A DNA stretch of 64,000 nucleotides from Aculops lycopersici (taxonomy: Eukaryota; Arthropoda; Arachnida; Trombidiformes; Eriophyidae): contig WNKI01000001.1 in NCBI GenBank assembly GCA_015350385.1, positions 6,760,083-6,824,082 on the forward strand, in the 5' to 3' direction. The notes beneath the pieces were generated by a model, which did not search any database, was not told the origin of the DNA, and worked only from the letters and a program-made list of their open reading frames with translations. Within the stretch, counting starts at the first letter, position 1. Each line of letters opens with the position of its first letter. Shown in pieces: positions 42,069-53,034 of this stretch. The position numbers and the translations under genes were made by a program.

Positions 42069-42767
42069 AAGCAGCAATGTAAATATATATATATATATAT
42101 AATTATATTTATAGATGATATATAGTTCGGCATTCAAGGTTTAATATAAGTGTTTGGTTTGTTCTCCAGAAATGCTTTACAGTGATTGCATGACACAATA
42201 ATGATCATGATATATGACAAGCTGATATTTGCTGCATTCCATGTTGATTCAATTTTGTATTGTTACACTTGCTCTTCTTCTTCGTATTCCCTCTTCGTAC
42301 TTTCCTTTTGTATAGCTCGAATTCAAAATTCAATATGTCGAGATTCAGATTTAAAATTATATCTCTCGGGCAACGCCGAATTAATATTCATTTCACGCGT
42401 ATCTTAATGTGTCTGTATGTAATGGTGTAATTTGGTTTTGGTTTGATGTATGAAGTTTGTGAGTAGATTTGTTTGTTTTACGTGTAGTGTTTCGTGTAGT
42501 TTTTCAGTGATGTTGTAGTCTGGTGTATGTTATTGTTGTTGCTGTTGGTACTTGTGATGTATGGGACTGACTGACTTCCTCAGGGTTCATGCCCCATAAA
42601 TCCAAATTATATTATACAAAGTGACTCAATATATTGACTTGACTTTTTCGTTCAGTTCCATCTGAAGTTTTTTCTGGTCCTTCAGATTCTCTTCTCTAAA
42701 CCTCTCCCTTCGTGTCTGTATGGGTTTTTGGGTCACTGGGCTTATTTTTCGTGTTTGTTTTAAAGTG
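42069..42767. other. Convergent 3' region His-rich gene / G-beta
   Basis: A perfect (AT)n run of 18 bases near 42081-42098, then A/T- and GT-rich sequence forming the 3' untranslated regions of the two convergent genes. No coding sequence seen. Confidence 0.5.
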
Positions 42768-43790
42768 CTAGTTCCATATCTTCAGCAAACTATCCCAGGA
42801 ACCAGTGGCCACGGCCATACCATCTTCTGTGACACCTAAACAGCTCACCCGGTTATCGTGGCCGGATAGTACACCTGCACGCTCTGCCTTCATCGAGTCC
42901 CAAATATTGACATTGTAATCATCGTAGCCGGCAATTAATAGGCGACCACTTTTAGAGAATGATACTGATGTTATACCGCATATAATATTGTCATGCGAGT
43001 ATAATGCCAATTCTTGATCTGCTCTAATATCAAATAGACGACATGTAGCATCATCTGAGCCGGTACCGAATGCGTAACCACTTGGGAAAAACGTAACAGC
43101 ATTTATATCGCTTTCATGACCGGGAAATGTTTGCTTACACATTCCGTCTCGTATGTCCCATAATTTGGCCGACGCATCACAAGCGCCTGATACAAATGTC
43201 TTGTTGTCTGGCGATAGGGATAGTGACATAACATCACCAGTGTGGCCAGTAAATGAAGTTATTTGTTGTCCAGTTTCAATATCCCACAATGCGCATGTCA
43301 TATCTCCGGACGATGTAACAATTTGGTTGTCATCTAAGAATCTGCAGCAGGATAGATAACCAGTGTGCCCAGTTAATTCGCGGCTAACACGTACATTGCC
43401 CTCTCTTGTTTTTAAACTGTATATTGAACATATATTATCTAAACCGCCGCAAGCTACAAATGAACCGCTCGGTGCGTAGGCGCAGGTCATTACCCATGAT
43501 GATCTTAAAGGAATGGCGTGTACTTTGTTTGTTGTGTATGCGTCCCATACAATTAATTTACCATCTTGTGATGCTGAAACTAAATATCTCGAATCTGTTC
43601 CCCAGTTCATTGCGTAAATTTTAGCTAAATGGCCACGTAGTGTGCGCCTAGCGCGCATTTGTAATCTACCCACTGGTTCCATGTTCGATGTGGCCTGTAT
43701 AAGACTTAGATCGTTGGCTGACTTTCTAGCATCGCGGATGATATTTTTGAGCCTTTCGGCCTCTTGGTTTAAAGCAGTAATCTCTGACAT
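42768..43790 (-). CDS. Heterotrimeric G-protein beta-1 subunit
   Basis: Exactly 340 residues, the length of animal G-beta-1 (Drosophila G-beta-13F). An N-terminal coiled-coil helix that pairs with G-gamma (EITALNQEAERLKNIIRDAR) is followed by seven WD40 blades, seen as GH...D...W-type repeats such as LRGHLAKIYAMNWG, LTGHTGYLSCC, FTGHTGDVMSL, FPGHESDINAV and LSGHDNRVSCLG, ending at KIWN. It acts at the plasma membrane in GPCR signalling. No introns. The ATG is unambiguous. Confidence 0.98.
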   Translation of the reverse strand: MSEITALNQEAERLKNIIRDARKSANDLSLIQATSNMEPVGRLQMRARRTLRGHLAKIYAMNWGTDSRYLVSASQDGKLIVWDAYTTNKVHAIPLRSSWVMTCAYAPSGSFVACGGLDNICSIYSLKTREGNVRVSRELTGHTGYLSCCRFLDDNQIVTSSGDMTCALWDIETGQQITSFTGHTGDVMSLSLSPDNKTFVSGACDASAKLWDIRDGMCKQTFPGHESDINAVTFFPSGYAFGTGSDDATCRLFDIRADQELALYSHDNIICGITSVSFSKSGRLLIAGYDDYNVNIWDSMKAERAGVLSGHDNRVSCLGVTEDGMAVATGSWDSLLKIWN

Positions 43791-46700
43791 GGTTGCGAGA
43801 TTTAAATGTGGATTTGGTTTGCTTTAGATATTTGGTTGGTTAGTTGGTTGTGTTTGGGTTTATGTGTGAGTCTCTCCGTTCGTTTCGCACCTTCGTTTGT
43901 CGATTGGCCGCTTTGTATATATGGTAGGTAAATTTTAAGTTGCTACTATTCGACCTTTCGATAAATGGTATATATATAATGTTTTATAATATATATGTAT
44001 ATAATGATAATATTAATAATGATCCTACATAAACACAAACTCGCGATAGACGCGAGTCAGAGTTCAAGAGGAGAGTGTGAATATGTATCGGCAGAGAGTG
44101 TGACTGAGTGTTTGTAAGTGAGTTTTTTCTTCTCCCGTAATATTGATAGGTACAATTTAATATGACGATGATACTGGTGGTTTAGTTGGCGGTGGTGGCC
44201 TCAGGTTAATAGAATAGTGATATTTTCGATAGTAAGAGGATTGTTGTTGAATAGGGATAGAAATTTTGGTAGCGGTGTAATATTAATACGATATACAATA
44301 AAATAATATTGTGCTCAAAAGATCCACTATTGCCGCTTCTCTCTCTCTCTCTCTCTCTCTCTCGCTCTACGTATAGTTCGATGCCTGCCTAACTGGCTGC
44401 CTACTTGCTTTGCCCGCTGCAGCCAGAAGACCAGAGTGGAAGCAGCGAACGCGCAATGAGATGTCGAGTGGTGGAGAAGCGCACACGGCTGTCGTTGGTC
44501 CCGCTGTACTTTCTCCCATTGGCCGAAGCAGCCGCACAGTCGCTCTCTCCCATTGCAAGCGCTTCTGCCCGAACCGCTGCTACCGCCGCCTGAAACTGTG
44601 TTAGTTCGATGGCGACAGCAGCCACACAGGCGGCCGCGTTCTCAACGTCGTCGGCTCGCGCGGCGCCTCGGCGGCCGCGTTCTTCGGGCGGGCGAGCTAG
44701 CGAGCTGATGCCATTCGTTGTGCCTTGTGCAGCGACAGTGCGCCTGCCTTCCTGCTTCCATTGCCATTGCCTTTGCCTAGGCCGCGCGCTCACACACTCA
44801 ATCGGTCGCCTATGGTAGACGAGCTTGCTGCCATCGCTGTGCGCGTTGCCTCGCGTCGGCAAGCTTGGTTCACAAGCCAGCCGGAGGAACAAGCGAACGC
44901 GAACCTCGGTAGCGGCGTTGGCGCTAGACGAGGAGGATCCCACTAGCTTGTCAGAGCCACGCAACTTGCGGCACCACAACTACAGGGCGGCGAGAGTTAA
45001 CGCAATCGCAGGCGGCCAAATTGAAGTTGGGCGCCGCTTAGCTTGGGTTCTCTCTATCTCTCATTCGCTAGCACACATGCGTCGCCGCCATCGAGTGGAA
45101 TTGAACTGCGGTGGTGCACGCTGCAATAATAGCACAGCGAAAGCTGGCGAGAATCTTCGCTGATACACACCATCTTTCTACACATAGCGGCCACCCCATC
45201 GGTCCACCTACTCTCGCTCGTTTCCACACGCACAGACGCACAAGCCCAGCTAAAGCCCAAAGGCCCAGTGACAGGCGCACAAACGCACGGGCCCTCGAGA
45301 ACCACAGCAGCACACGCCCCCTGTACGCGCGCTCAAGCAAGCAGTGGGCGCTATGTGCCCCACTCGACTATTCGCGTGTGTGTGTGTTTGTGCCGCTCAA
45401 AACGCACGTCCGCCATTCTACTGGCCCCATAAAGCACTGCACAACACTTTCGATCTATGCAACAAACATACATATACTAAGGCGACGCAGAGAGCCGAAA
45501 TAGAACTTGCATTGCGCAACAACGCTAGGCGCAGCCAGCAGTGGCGCTGCACCCTAAAAGCGAGCCATTGTGTAAAAGGCACATAACGCGACTTCCTCCA
45601 ACGAGCACTGGCGCCGGCAAGGGTCTGAGGCAATAGTTATGCCACAGTCGCCGCCGCCGCCGCCGCTAGAATCGACGTGGCGCCACTCTCACAATGGTCA
45701 CTGCGGGTGCGCAAGTCTACTTGCCTTGGCTCTCTAGTCTACTCCAAATATCTCATCAACATGACGCTCACACCACCACCACCCCAACCAGCAGCAGTGC
45801 ACTAACGGGCTGGCCAACTAAAACCATTTTCGAGGTGCGAGCGGCGAGCGACTGGCTGCGCCCGACTACAATCTAGCCGAAACCGAAGCCTTATGCGCTT
45901 GTTGGTCGGGCCCGCAGCCAGGTGGCACATAGCGCCGCCTGGTGCCCTGAAACGGGCTGTTAATAAAAGAAAGAGGCGTCGTCTATCTGATTGCCTCAGG
46001 CCTCCGCGCTTGCGCCCTGATCTGACGTTAGAGCTTCAATTGTATAGACATCGACTTAGTCGTCCTGGTTGTCCAGCTATGGCTACAATTCTAGCGGCCA
46101 AACAGGAAGATAACTCCAATAGTTCGTTCTTCCTTTGAGTTGCCACTCGATCTTGTCTCGCTCTCTCGTCAACAACAACAACTACTACTGCCGCTACCAC
46201 AACTGCTACCACTACTATAGCAACGGCCGTCTAGCCTAGAGAGCCCAATTGATTTAGTTTGTGTGAGAGTTCAATTGGCCAACTACTGGCCGTTCCATTG
46301 AGACATGAGCACATCCACGATAAACTACTCACAATAAATGTTCTCTCCGCAGGCCAGTACTGTGGAAAAAATCCATCAATCCTTATAGTGCACCCGATCC
46401 CACGAGATCCCTCAACTCTGCCATGAGTCGAAAACTAGGGTTGTTCGTGCAAATTTGCGTGAAGAAATCTCATAGACCTGTCCTATCCGGATCTTGAACT
46501 TTAAACCGAAGGGGCAACCTCGTCAGAGTTTTTTCCTTCTCTATGCTTAAATTGTGCGGGGAAAATCTCCAGGGTTTGGGGTGTTGGGTATTTGCAACAA
46601 GGAGCCGTCCATTGCAAACGAGCCACAAGTTTACTTTGGGCGACAGGCAATTGCGTTATACGCGCTCTGCGCGAGCAAAATCAGAATATCTCCCATCTCC

Positions 46701-46863
46701 ATTGGTCGGGAGAATGCATACACAAAGTTGTTTTTCTCCGTTGGAATCCCTACATAATAAATGCAAAACATTGGCCAATTTTCATTACAACAAGTGTCAG
46801 GATGTCTCTTATTCGTAATATCATAAATTATTCTCATTGACATCTATTACTTTTAACCCAAAT
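43791..46863. other. Upstream region of G-beta with a long GC-rich block
   Basis: 43930-44040 is A/T-rich. A (CT)n tract lies at about 44339-44362. From about 44370 to 46100 the sequence is markedly richer in G, C and CpG than its surroundings, with overlapping random-looking frames on both strands (up to 192 codons). The most economical reading is a CpG-rich promoter/leader region for G-beta and possibly for TFIIIC102. 46140-46863 is of normal composition. Confidence 0.5.
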
Positions 46864-49311
46864 ATGAGCTCGAAGTTCCCTTCCACTTTGGAGGAGACTA
46901 TTTCAGCCTACAAGAGCAAATATCTCACAGACTTGGATGACGAGAATGATGACGCCCCTCTACCTGATGCATTGGCCACCGAGCAAGAGCAATCAAACCA
47001 AAAACGTGATCTCAGAACTGAGTACAGCGATGACGAGGATGCTGATTTATCAGGAGCAAAGATACGCAAAAGTCGATTGCCTCGTGATCTCGCTGGTTTG
47101 ATGGGACAGGCCAATGTCTGCTTTGCCAGAGGGGACCCAGCTGATGCAATTGTTATGTGTCAGGAGGTCATAAGGAATGCACCAAAATGTGCCGAGCCAT
47201 TCATTTCACTAGCAGAGTATTATCAAGATTCCGGGGACGAGGAGAAGGCCGAGCAGTTGTACTTGATTGCTGCATATCTTCAGCCGTCCAATGTCGATCT
47301 CTGGGTTCGAGTTGCCGAATCTGCAACGCGTCGTAGAGAGTTTCGGCTTGCAGCCACATGTTATACTAAAGCCATCAAAGCAGATAAAAATGAATCACCA
47401 ATTCAATACCATTTAAGAAGATGTCAACTCTACGAAAAGCTTGGTGACCAGCGCAGAGCTCTACGAGGATATGAGAATCTACACTCAATCTTGGGTCCAG
47501 ACGACGAAAGGTTTGGACTTGACCTGATAAGAGGTATATCTAGAATTTACTTTACTGAGAAGAAAATAGATGATTGTGTTAGGAATCTCGAGGGAGCACT
47601 ACAAAAATACACCAATCAATTGGAGGGCGAAGATTTTGAACAGCTATGCCAGTGTTACAACCTCCGAGGGGAGTACCTCAAGACAATAGATCTAATGGTG
47701 AAGAAATGTCATGTCAGAATCAAGCTAAATAATACTGACGAATGGAGTTTACCAGCATTTAATGTGATACTCAAAGATAAGCTACCCCTACCCTGTATAA
47801 GCATACAATTTGATAGAAATCACCGTAACTTTTCCTTTATCAACAGGTGCCTGTTAGTAGTTGCGCTCATATCAATTGGTTATTATGATGAAACGATCGA
47901 GTCGCTCGTTTCAACTCTTGAGGGTGAAGGCCAGGATATAAGAAACCCCCTCTACGATGTAGCCAATGCATACTTCAAGAAGGGAGTTTATTCTAAAGCT
48001 AAGGCAATTTTATTCAAGATTACTAGTCAACGTGATAGCAAGACAGCATCAATTTGGTTGCTATATAGTCAGTGTCTCAAGAATCTTGATGAGATTGATG
48101 AAGCCATAGCAGGCTACCGTAAGGTTATTGCGCTGGAACCAGATGATTATAATTCTCGTCTTGCATTGTCCAATCTATTGAGTGTACAAGGCCGCGCTGA
48201 GGAGGCCTTCGAGGTAACTCGTCAGCCCCTTTTCACCGACAAGCCTGTCGATATACCACTCTTGTACCAATCTTGTCAACTACTAGAGCAAGCCGAAGAT
48301 TGGGAAGAGTACCGAAAGTCAGCCAAGGCAATGATGCTGACTGATATGGCATACACTGTGCATTCCAAAGAAATCATGTCCATGATTACATCCAGATCTC
48401 TTCGAACTAGAAACGAAAATCTGCGCTACGTTCAAAGAGAGCTCAATCATGAACCTTCAATGCAAAGGCAGAAGCATACTGGTACCAAGTTGGATTCAGC
48501 AGCTATGCTGAAAATATTCCTGAAATACACTGAGATACTATTCCATCATTTCAAAGACTACCAAGAACTCAAGAGAATCTGCTTTTCCGCTTACACCTGT
48601 CCCACATTTGAGTGTTATGAAAGTTCAATTGATTTCTACAGCGCACTTGCATGTATAATATCAGAGGACAAGGAGTTTACATACGTTCACCTTAAGTTGA
48701 TAGCGTCCCGCAACCACGACAACAATCAAATTTGGAATCTCCTCAGTTTGGCAATGAGCAATATATACCAAGATATGAGACATGGAAAGTTCTGCTTGAG
48801 ACAGTTCCTTAAGCATCCAAATGTCTTGCCGTTGGCAATGTTCAATGGGCACAATGCTTTAATGAGTGGATCCTACAAACACTCCTTGCACGACTACATG
48901 ATATTTTATAAGGACAGACCTAGTGATCCGCTTGCTGCCCTATGTGTGGCTCTGACTTACCTTTCTCTCACCTGTCAACGCTACGTATCTAGCAAATACC
49001 TTTGCTTGTTTCAAATGATGGCTTTTTTACACACTTACTTGGAGCTGAGGGGTACCTGTCAAGAAGCTATGTATAATATAGGTCGAGTCTATCATCAGAT
49101 GAATATGTTAGACAAGGCAACCATATTCTACAAGAAAGCACTATCAATGGATGATAACTTACGTATTGAGTCACAAGATCAGAACTCAGAGGAACACAAT
49201 GAAATATTCAACGTGAGACGCGAAGCGGCTTTTAATTTATCATTGATATATAAAAATAGTCAGTCTTATAGATTGGCTCATGATATTATTAAGGAGCATT
49301 TCACGATATAA
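46864..49311 (+). CDS. GTF3C3: TFIIIC subunit 3 (TFIIIC102 / GTF3C3, yeast Tfc4 homologue)
   Basis: An 815-residue TPR protein of the tau-A module of TFIIIC, which bridges promoter-bound TFIIIC to TFIIIB at tRNA genes. The N-terminus is acidic (DLDDENDDAP, YSDDEDADLSG). A first TPR block starts at LPRDLAGLMGQANVCFARGD and continues through LYLIAAYLQPSNVDLWVRVAE, and a second block includes DEIDEAIAGYRKVIALEPDD and the C-terminal EAMYNIGRVYHQMNMLDKA repeat. Those last repeats (FNLSLIYKNS) are characteristic of the family. Human GTF3C3 has 886 residues, so this is near full length. The first in-frame ATG is at 46864. No introns. It converges with Orb. Confidence 0.92.
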   Translation: MSSKFPSTLEETISAYKSKYLTDLDDENDDAPLPDALATEQEQSNQKRDLRTEYSDDEDADLSGAKIRKSRLPRDLAGLMGQANVCFARGDPADAIVMCQEVIRNAPKCAEPFISLAEYYQDSGDEEKAEQLYLIAAYLQPSNVDLWVRVAESATRRREFRLAATCYTKAIKADKNESPIQYHLRRCQLYEKLGDQRRALRGYENLHSILGPDDERFGLDLIRGISRIYFTEKKIDDCVRNLEGALQKYTNQLEGEDFEQLCQCYNLRGEYLKTIDLMVKKCHVRIKLNNTDEWSLPAFNVILKDKLPLPCISIQFDRNHRNFSFINRCLLVVALISIGYYDETIESLVSTLEGEGQDIRNPLYDVANAYFKKGVYSKAKAILFKITSQRDSKTASIWLLYSQCLKNLDEIDEAIAGYRKVIALEPDDYNSRLALSNLLSVQGRAEEAFEVTRQPLFTDKPVDIPLLYQSCQLLEQAEDWEEYRKSAKAMMLTDMAYTVHSKEIMSMITSRSLRTRNENLRYVQRELNHEPSMQRQKHTGTKLDSAAMLKIFLKYTEILFHHFKDYQELKRICFSAYTCPTFECYESSIDFYSALACIISEDKEFTYVHLKLIASRNHDNNQIWNLLSLAMSNIYQDMRHGKFCLRQFLKHPNVLPLAMFNGHNALMSGSYKHSLHDYMIFYKDRPSDPLAALCVALTYLSLTCQRYVSSKYLCLFQMMAFLHTYLELRGTCQEAMYNIGRVYHQMNMLDKATIFYKKALSMDDNLRIESQDQNSEEHNEIFNVRREAAFNLSLIYKNSQSYRLAHDIIKEHFTI

Positions 49312-49722
49312 ATTTTGACCAATGAGAGAATCCACCATGAAGCGTGTGACGTCATTCAAGCACATAGCTCCCTCCTGAAAACAGCAACAAGTTCGCTCAA
49401 ACTTGACAACGCTTGCATTGCACAGGAAATAAACAACCGCCATCGACGCTCCCAACAGGTGTCTGCGGTTTCCGTGTGTGAGACAAGGTTACTGATCTAT
49501 ATTCGCTCCTTGTATGCTAGCACGTCCTTTGATTTTCCAACTGCTTAGATAGGCATCTTGACGGCGACTAATGTACCCAGTAACAGCAATAGATTATGGT
49601 TTAGATTTGGAGCCCAATAAATTGATACAAGAGCATACAGCATTTTTATAACGGCAGCGCGGTCGTCAGGGGTTCGCGTTTTAATTAGATTAATAAAGAT
49701 AAGTTAAATTTAGAACAAGGAA
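49312..49722. other. Convergent 3' region TFIIIC102 / Orb
   Basis: AATAAA at 49616-49621 and again at 49692-49697 are candidate poly(A) signals for TFIIIC102; the second lies 26 bases from the Orb stop codon, so the transcripts probably overlap. No coding sequence. Confidence 0.5.
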
Positions 49723-50862
49723 TCAATTGTCACGTTTCTTTCTAATAAGAGGTCGGTGTTGACGACCACTAACAGTTTCTGAGGATAGGTGCCAGTTCCA
49801 GCAAGTTTTGCAGAAATATCTCAGACAGTCCCGACAAAATATTGGCCCACTTTGTAGATGGCAAGTTGAGCAACTTGATGGCTCTAGATATGGATCAACT
49901 TGGATCTTCTTACGAAATTGTGAAGACTTGACATCGATAAAAGATGCGGATACAGCCTTCATATAACTCTTCTGATTGTTAAATGTAACTCTTCCTGAGC
50001 CAATGGGGTACTTGAATTTGTCCGAATCAATACCAACAAAGACAACACCTCCAAAGAGATCGTTCATAATTTTAGCCAAACCCTCAGCAGTTAACATGCC
50101 GTGAAGGGCGCCAACAAAAACAGTCTTGTTGCAATCTGATCTACCGGATTGAACTCGCATATAGTTACTATCCGCCAGTATCCACGGAATCACTTGAACC
50201 TCCTTGAATCGCATCCGACGTGATGATAATTGAAAGTAGTATTTTTCAGCGTAACCGCTGGACCCGTAATCTAAGCTACAAGCTTGTAGTAGAGACTTGA
50301 CATATCTCTCTGACTCATAGATTAGATAGACATAACCTGCTTTGGTATGTGTGGATCCAGATTGTTGGCGCGACTCCTTGCCTGGCCATTGTACACGTAG
50401 TGGACCAAATCGGCCAAATGTCTCAAGGAGTCCTTGTTCTGTGATGTCCCAGGGAACGCCGCCGAGAAAAACTTTGCATGAGTAGATGGGGTTACGGTGC
50501 GACCTTGAAGGCAGCTGTCCGCTCCAGGTAAATTGCGGCTCCGAAGATGAGGCCGCTGTCCTATGAAGCGAAGCAGCTCGCTCGATGTTATTTGTCGCCT
50601 TCTTCCACAATAGTTCCTGTCCAGGTGTCCAGGGGCTTGCAGTGCTCAAGGTTGTAAAGAGGGAGTTAGATCTCTGTTGCCTTGTGCTTGACGTGCTCGT
50701 CTTGATGGTGGACAGGTGAATTGAATTGTTGTTTGAGTCATAGCCACTATCGTTGATGCTTGCAATGATGACATTTGGGGTCGAGGAAGCGTTGGGCCAA
50801 TTGTTTAGAAATTGGCTGGCAAATTTGCCACCAAAATCAACGGGCTCCTCGCTTGGCAACAT
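49723..50862 (-). CDS. orb: Orb/CPEB1-type cytoplasmic polyadenylation element-binding protein, short form
   Basis: 379 residues. Binds U-rich CPE elements in 3' untranslated regions and controls poly(A) length and translation of maternal and synaptic mRNAs. Contains RRM1 (YSCKVFLGGVPWDITEQGLL, about 126-225), RRM2 (KTVFVGALHGMLTAEGLAK through IGSGRVTFNNQKSYMKAVSA, about 245-330) and the C-terminal ZZ-type zinc domain with Cys pairs (CSTC, CRDC, CKTC) and HRPLI. ALHGMLTAEGLAKIMNDLFG places it with CPEB1/Orb and not Orb2/CPEB2-4. The N-terminal region is only about 125 residues and Ser/Asn-rich, much shorter than Drosophila Orb (over 900). No long polyQ is present. Additional N-terminal exons upstream are possible, but none was seen. 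Confidence 0.95.
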   Translation of the reverse strand: MLPSEEPVDFGGKFASQFLNNWPNASSTPNVIIASINDSGYDSNNNSIHLSTIKTSTSSTRQQRSNSLFTTLSTASPWTPGQELLWKKATNNIERAASLHRTAASSSEPQFTWSGQLPSRSHRNPIYSCKVFLGGVPWDITEQGLLETFGRFGPLRVQWPGKESRQQSGSTHTKAGYVYLIYESERYVKSLLQACSLDYGSSGYAEKYYFQLSSRRMRFKEVQVIPWILADSNYMRVQSGRSDCNKTVFVGALHGMLTAEGLAKIMNDLFGGVVFVGIDSDKFKYPIGSGRVTFNNQKSYMKAVSASFIDVKSSQFRKKIQVDPYLEPSSCSTCHLQSGPIFCRDCLRYFCKTCWNWHLSSETVSGRQHRPLIRKKRDN

Positions 50863-51624
50863 AACTTATTAATTTAAATTTGGTCTTGAAGGTTACTTCA
50901 AATTTGATGTGACTTCCTCGGCTGCATATCTTGATGTGTTTCACGTGGACGCGCTGTCCTCACACGCGCAACAGTAGCTCGCAATCGGCCACCAAGTCCG
51001 TCGTCGATACGATCGACGATCGTAGACAAGATGGCGTCGGGGGCGTTCGCTTGTCGCCACTAACCATGGCGTCGGTAATGGGCAAGATTCTGGCGAGTCA
51101 CGTGCGCGCGCACTATTCGCCAGGCAAAACAGATTACATGGAATACGGTAGAATTCGTCAGATGAATCCAACTTTCGTACGGTATGATTTCGGCCAAAGC
51201 TACTACCATGTAACGACAAGTAGAAGTCAGTGGTGGTGTTTCGCGGCGGCTTTGGTTCAAGAAATTCGTCAGCGAATTTCTAGGACTTGCATGAGAATTC
51301 AGCAGCTCACGACGTAGTCGCTGCGTAACCACCGCTGTCGGTGAGCCGGCATTGTTTTGAGCGAACTGTTGCTCTAGTTGTTTGTCTCTTTTTAACCACA
51401 AAGAAAAGATTCTCGTCGGAAGAAGACCAGAAAAATTCGCTCGACTTTAGGCGGCGCCAAACTTGAAAATAGTCGCCATCTTGGTTTTGGATGGCGACAT
51501 TTGAGCGAACCTCATTTGACGTCACCTCATGGTGCTACAGTTTGCGGCGATAAAATGAGAGAAATGCACTCAGTTTACTTAGTGCATATAGATAACACAA
51601 TGCACACGCGCACAAATTGTAGGA
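50863..51624. other. Intergenic region upstream of Orb and downstream of DPAGT1
   Basis: Two motifs stand out: AAGATGGCGTC at about 51028-51038, a match to the YY1/Pho site, and GTCACGTGCG with a CACGTG E-box at 51099-51104. Both suggest an Orb promoter here. A frame from ATG 51066 (good Kozak context ACCATGG) to 51317 gives an 83-residue peptide of fairly ordinary composition, but no family is recognised. The 3' end of DPAGT1 is at the right side. Confidence 0.4.
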
Positions 51625-53034
51625 CTAATCTTGATGTAATTTAATGAAGATTAGTAATGCTAGAGACAAGAAAGATATCTGACATTGGAGGCGCAACAGT
51701 TGGTGGCAAAGTGTTCTCTCATCTTTGGGACCGAACCAGCATAGCCATAGGTTGATTAGAGTCAAATTGTTGGATGTAAACTCATCCTCTACCACAGATT
51801 TGTTTTGTTGATCTATTAGCCTCTCCCGCAGCTGTTGTTGCTTTGATTGATCATGATCCAATTGCTGGTCATCTAATAATGCGCTAAACTCACTGGTTGT
51901 CATCGTCGGTTCTAATTGCACTTGCACGGGTGGATTCTTTGTCAACATAGCAAAGCCTATGATTGAGTATATTTTCATGATGATTCTGCCAAGCAGATTC
52001 AATTCGCTATATCTAAAGGTAAATGTGGAAGGTTCTCTAAGGCTAGTCTCTGGATTGAATTTGGGCAATCGGTGTCTCGGGCAGGGGACAAATTTGAATA
52101 GTTGTGGAATTGAGACAATAAAGTTAAACACCTGTGGCATTGCAAATAATAGTATTTCCTCAGAAAAGTGGCCCAAAATTCCAACTACGGCCAATGTCAT
52201 TCCGGCAAAGTAGCAATATGAATCTCCAACAAACACCTGAGCCGGGTAGCGATTAAATTTGTACAAGGCACAACTACAGAATAGAAATGGTAGTAGTAAT
52301 TGCAAGGATAATATATGTACCTCGTCACAATCTGACTTAGTAAGTACCTCTATCAAGTTATATAATATGACTGTGACAGATAGACATATAGTTTGGCCGA
52401 CCTCTAGACCGTTGATGCCGGCGTAAATATTGATCGCGTTTGTGCAGAAAATAACAAACATGAGCATAAATAAGTAGTAGAACAGTCCAATGTTGATTAG
52501 ACCGTCTGTGTTGAAGTATTTTGAGATGAAATACGGTAGTAAGATGGTTGTTCTATCATGATAACTGTAATAGTATACGCTTAGAAGGGGTATCGAAGCC
52601 GCAAATGGAAACATCAACTTGTACCTCCACCTGAGGTCGTAGCAATCATCTATCCATCCCAACGCGAGCATCGCGAATATTGATGTTAAAGCTGCAATAT
52701 TGCCCAAGGTATAGTGGAATCCTTTTCTATCGTCTCCATGTTTCAAGAAGCTCAATCCATCCGGTAGTGAAGAGCTTTGCAATATATTCACTTTTACAAA
52801 TATGTATGGAAATATGATAAAGAATATAATAAACGTCGCTAAATATGTGAGTCCAACAACGATACCCAAGGATTCTGGTAACTTGGGGCGGTCTTTTTTA
52901 CCCATGTCGATGCCATGGAGATTTGTTCTGTTTAAAAAGTAATCCGCGACAACAGGTATCCACTGATGTGTCATTGAGTAGGCAAACATTGTTGATGTTG
53001 CCACCAGCATACCATGCACTAATATATCTTCCAT
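51625..53034 (-). CDS. DPAGT1: UDP-GlcNAc:dolichyl-phosphate GlcNAc-1-P transferase (DPAGT1/ALG7)
   Basis: 469 residues. Catalyses the first step of N-glycan precursor synthesis in the ER membrane, adding GlcNAc-1-P to dolichol phosphate (the tunicamycin target). About ten membrane segments. Diagnostic motifs: GKKDRPKLPESLGIV, GWIDDCYDLRWR (catalytic Asp pair), NAINIYAGINGLEVGQ, FVGDSYCYFAGM and CPRHRLPKFNP (nucleotide-sugar binding). It is about 60 residues longer than the human enzyme (408). The surplus is a hydrophilic Gln/Asp-rich insert (about 365-415) before the last conserved segment NLTLINLWLCWFGPKDER. The ATG matches the family start. Divergent from URM1, 274 bases apart. No introns. 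Confidence 0.97.
   Translation of the reverse strand: MEDILVHGMLVATSTMFAYSMTHQWIPVVADYFLNRTNLHGIDMGKKDRPKLPESLGIVVGLTYLATFIIFFIIFPYIFVKVNILQSSSLPDGLSFLKHGDDRKGFHYTLGNIAALTSIFAMLALGWIDDCYDLRWRYKLMFPFAASIPLLSVYYYSYHDRTTILLPYFISKYFNTDGLINIGLFYYLFMLMFVIFCTNAINIYAGINGLEVGQTICLSVTVILYNLIEVLTKSDCDEVHILSLQLLLPFLFCSCALYKFNRYPAQVFVGDSYCYFAGMTLAVVGILGHFSEEILLFAMPQVFNFIVSIPQLFKFVPCPRHRLPKFNPETSLREPSTFTFRYSELNLLGRIIMKIYSIIGFAMLTKNPPVQVQLEPTMTTSEFSALLDDQQLDHDQSKQQQLRERLIDQQNKSVVEDEFTSNNLTLINLWLCWFGPKDERTLCHQLLRLQCQISFLSLALLIFIKLHQD

Noticed and set aside
44401..45503. Overlapping frames of 130-192 codons in the GC-rich block upstream of G-beta
   Set aside because: High GC makes stops rare, the frames overlap on both strands, and none shows a domain or start context that stands out.
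46837..46863. TTG-initiated extension of TFIIIC102 (and similar extensions of PLC-gamma and the WG-repeat protein)
   Set aside because: Non-ATG starts are not expected here; the first ATG in each frame fits the conserved N-terminus.
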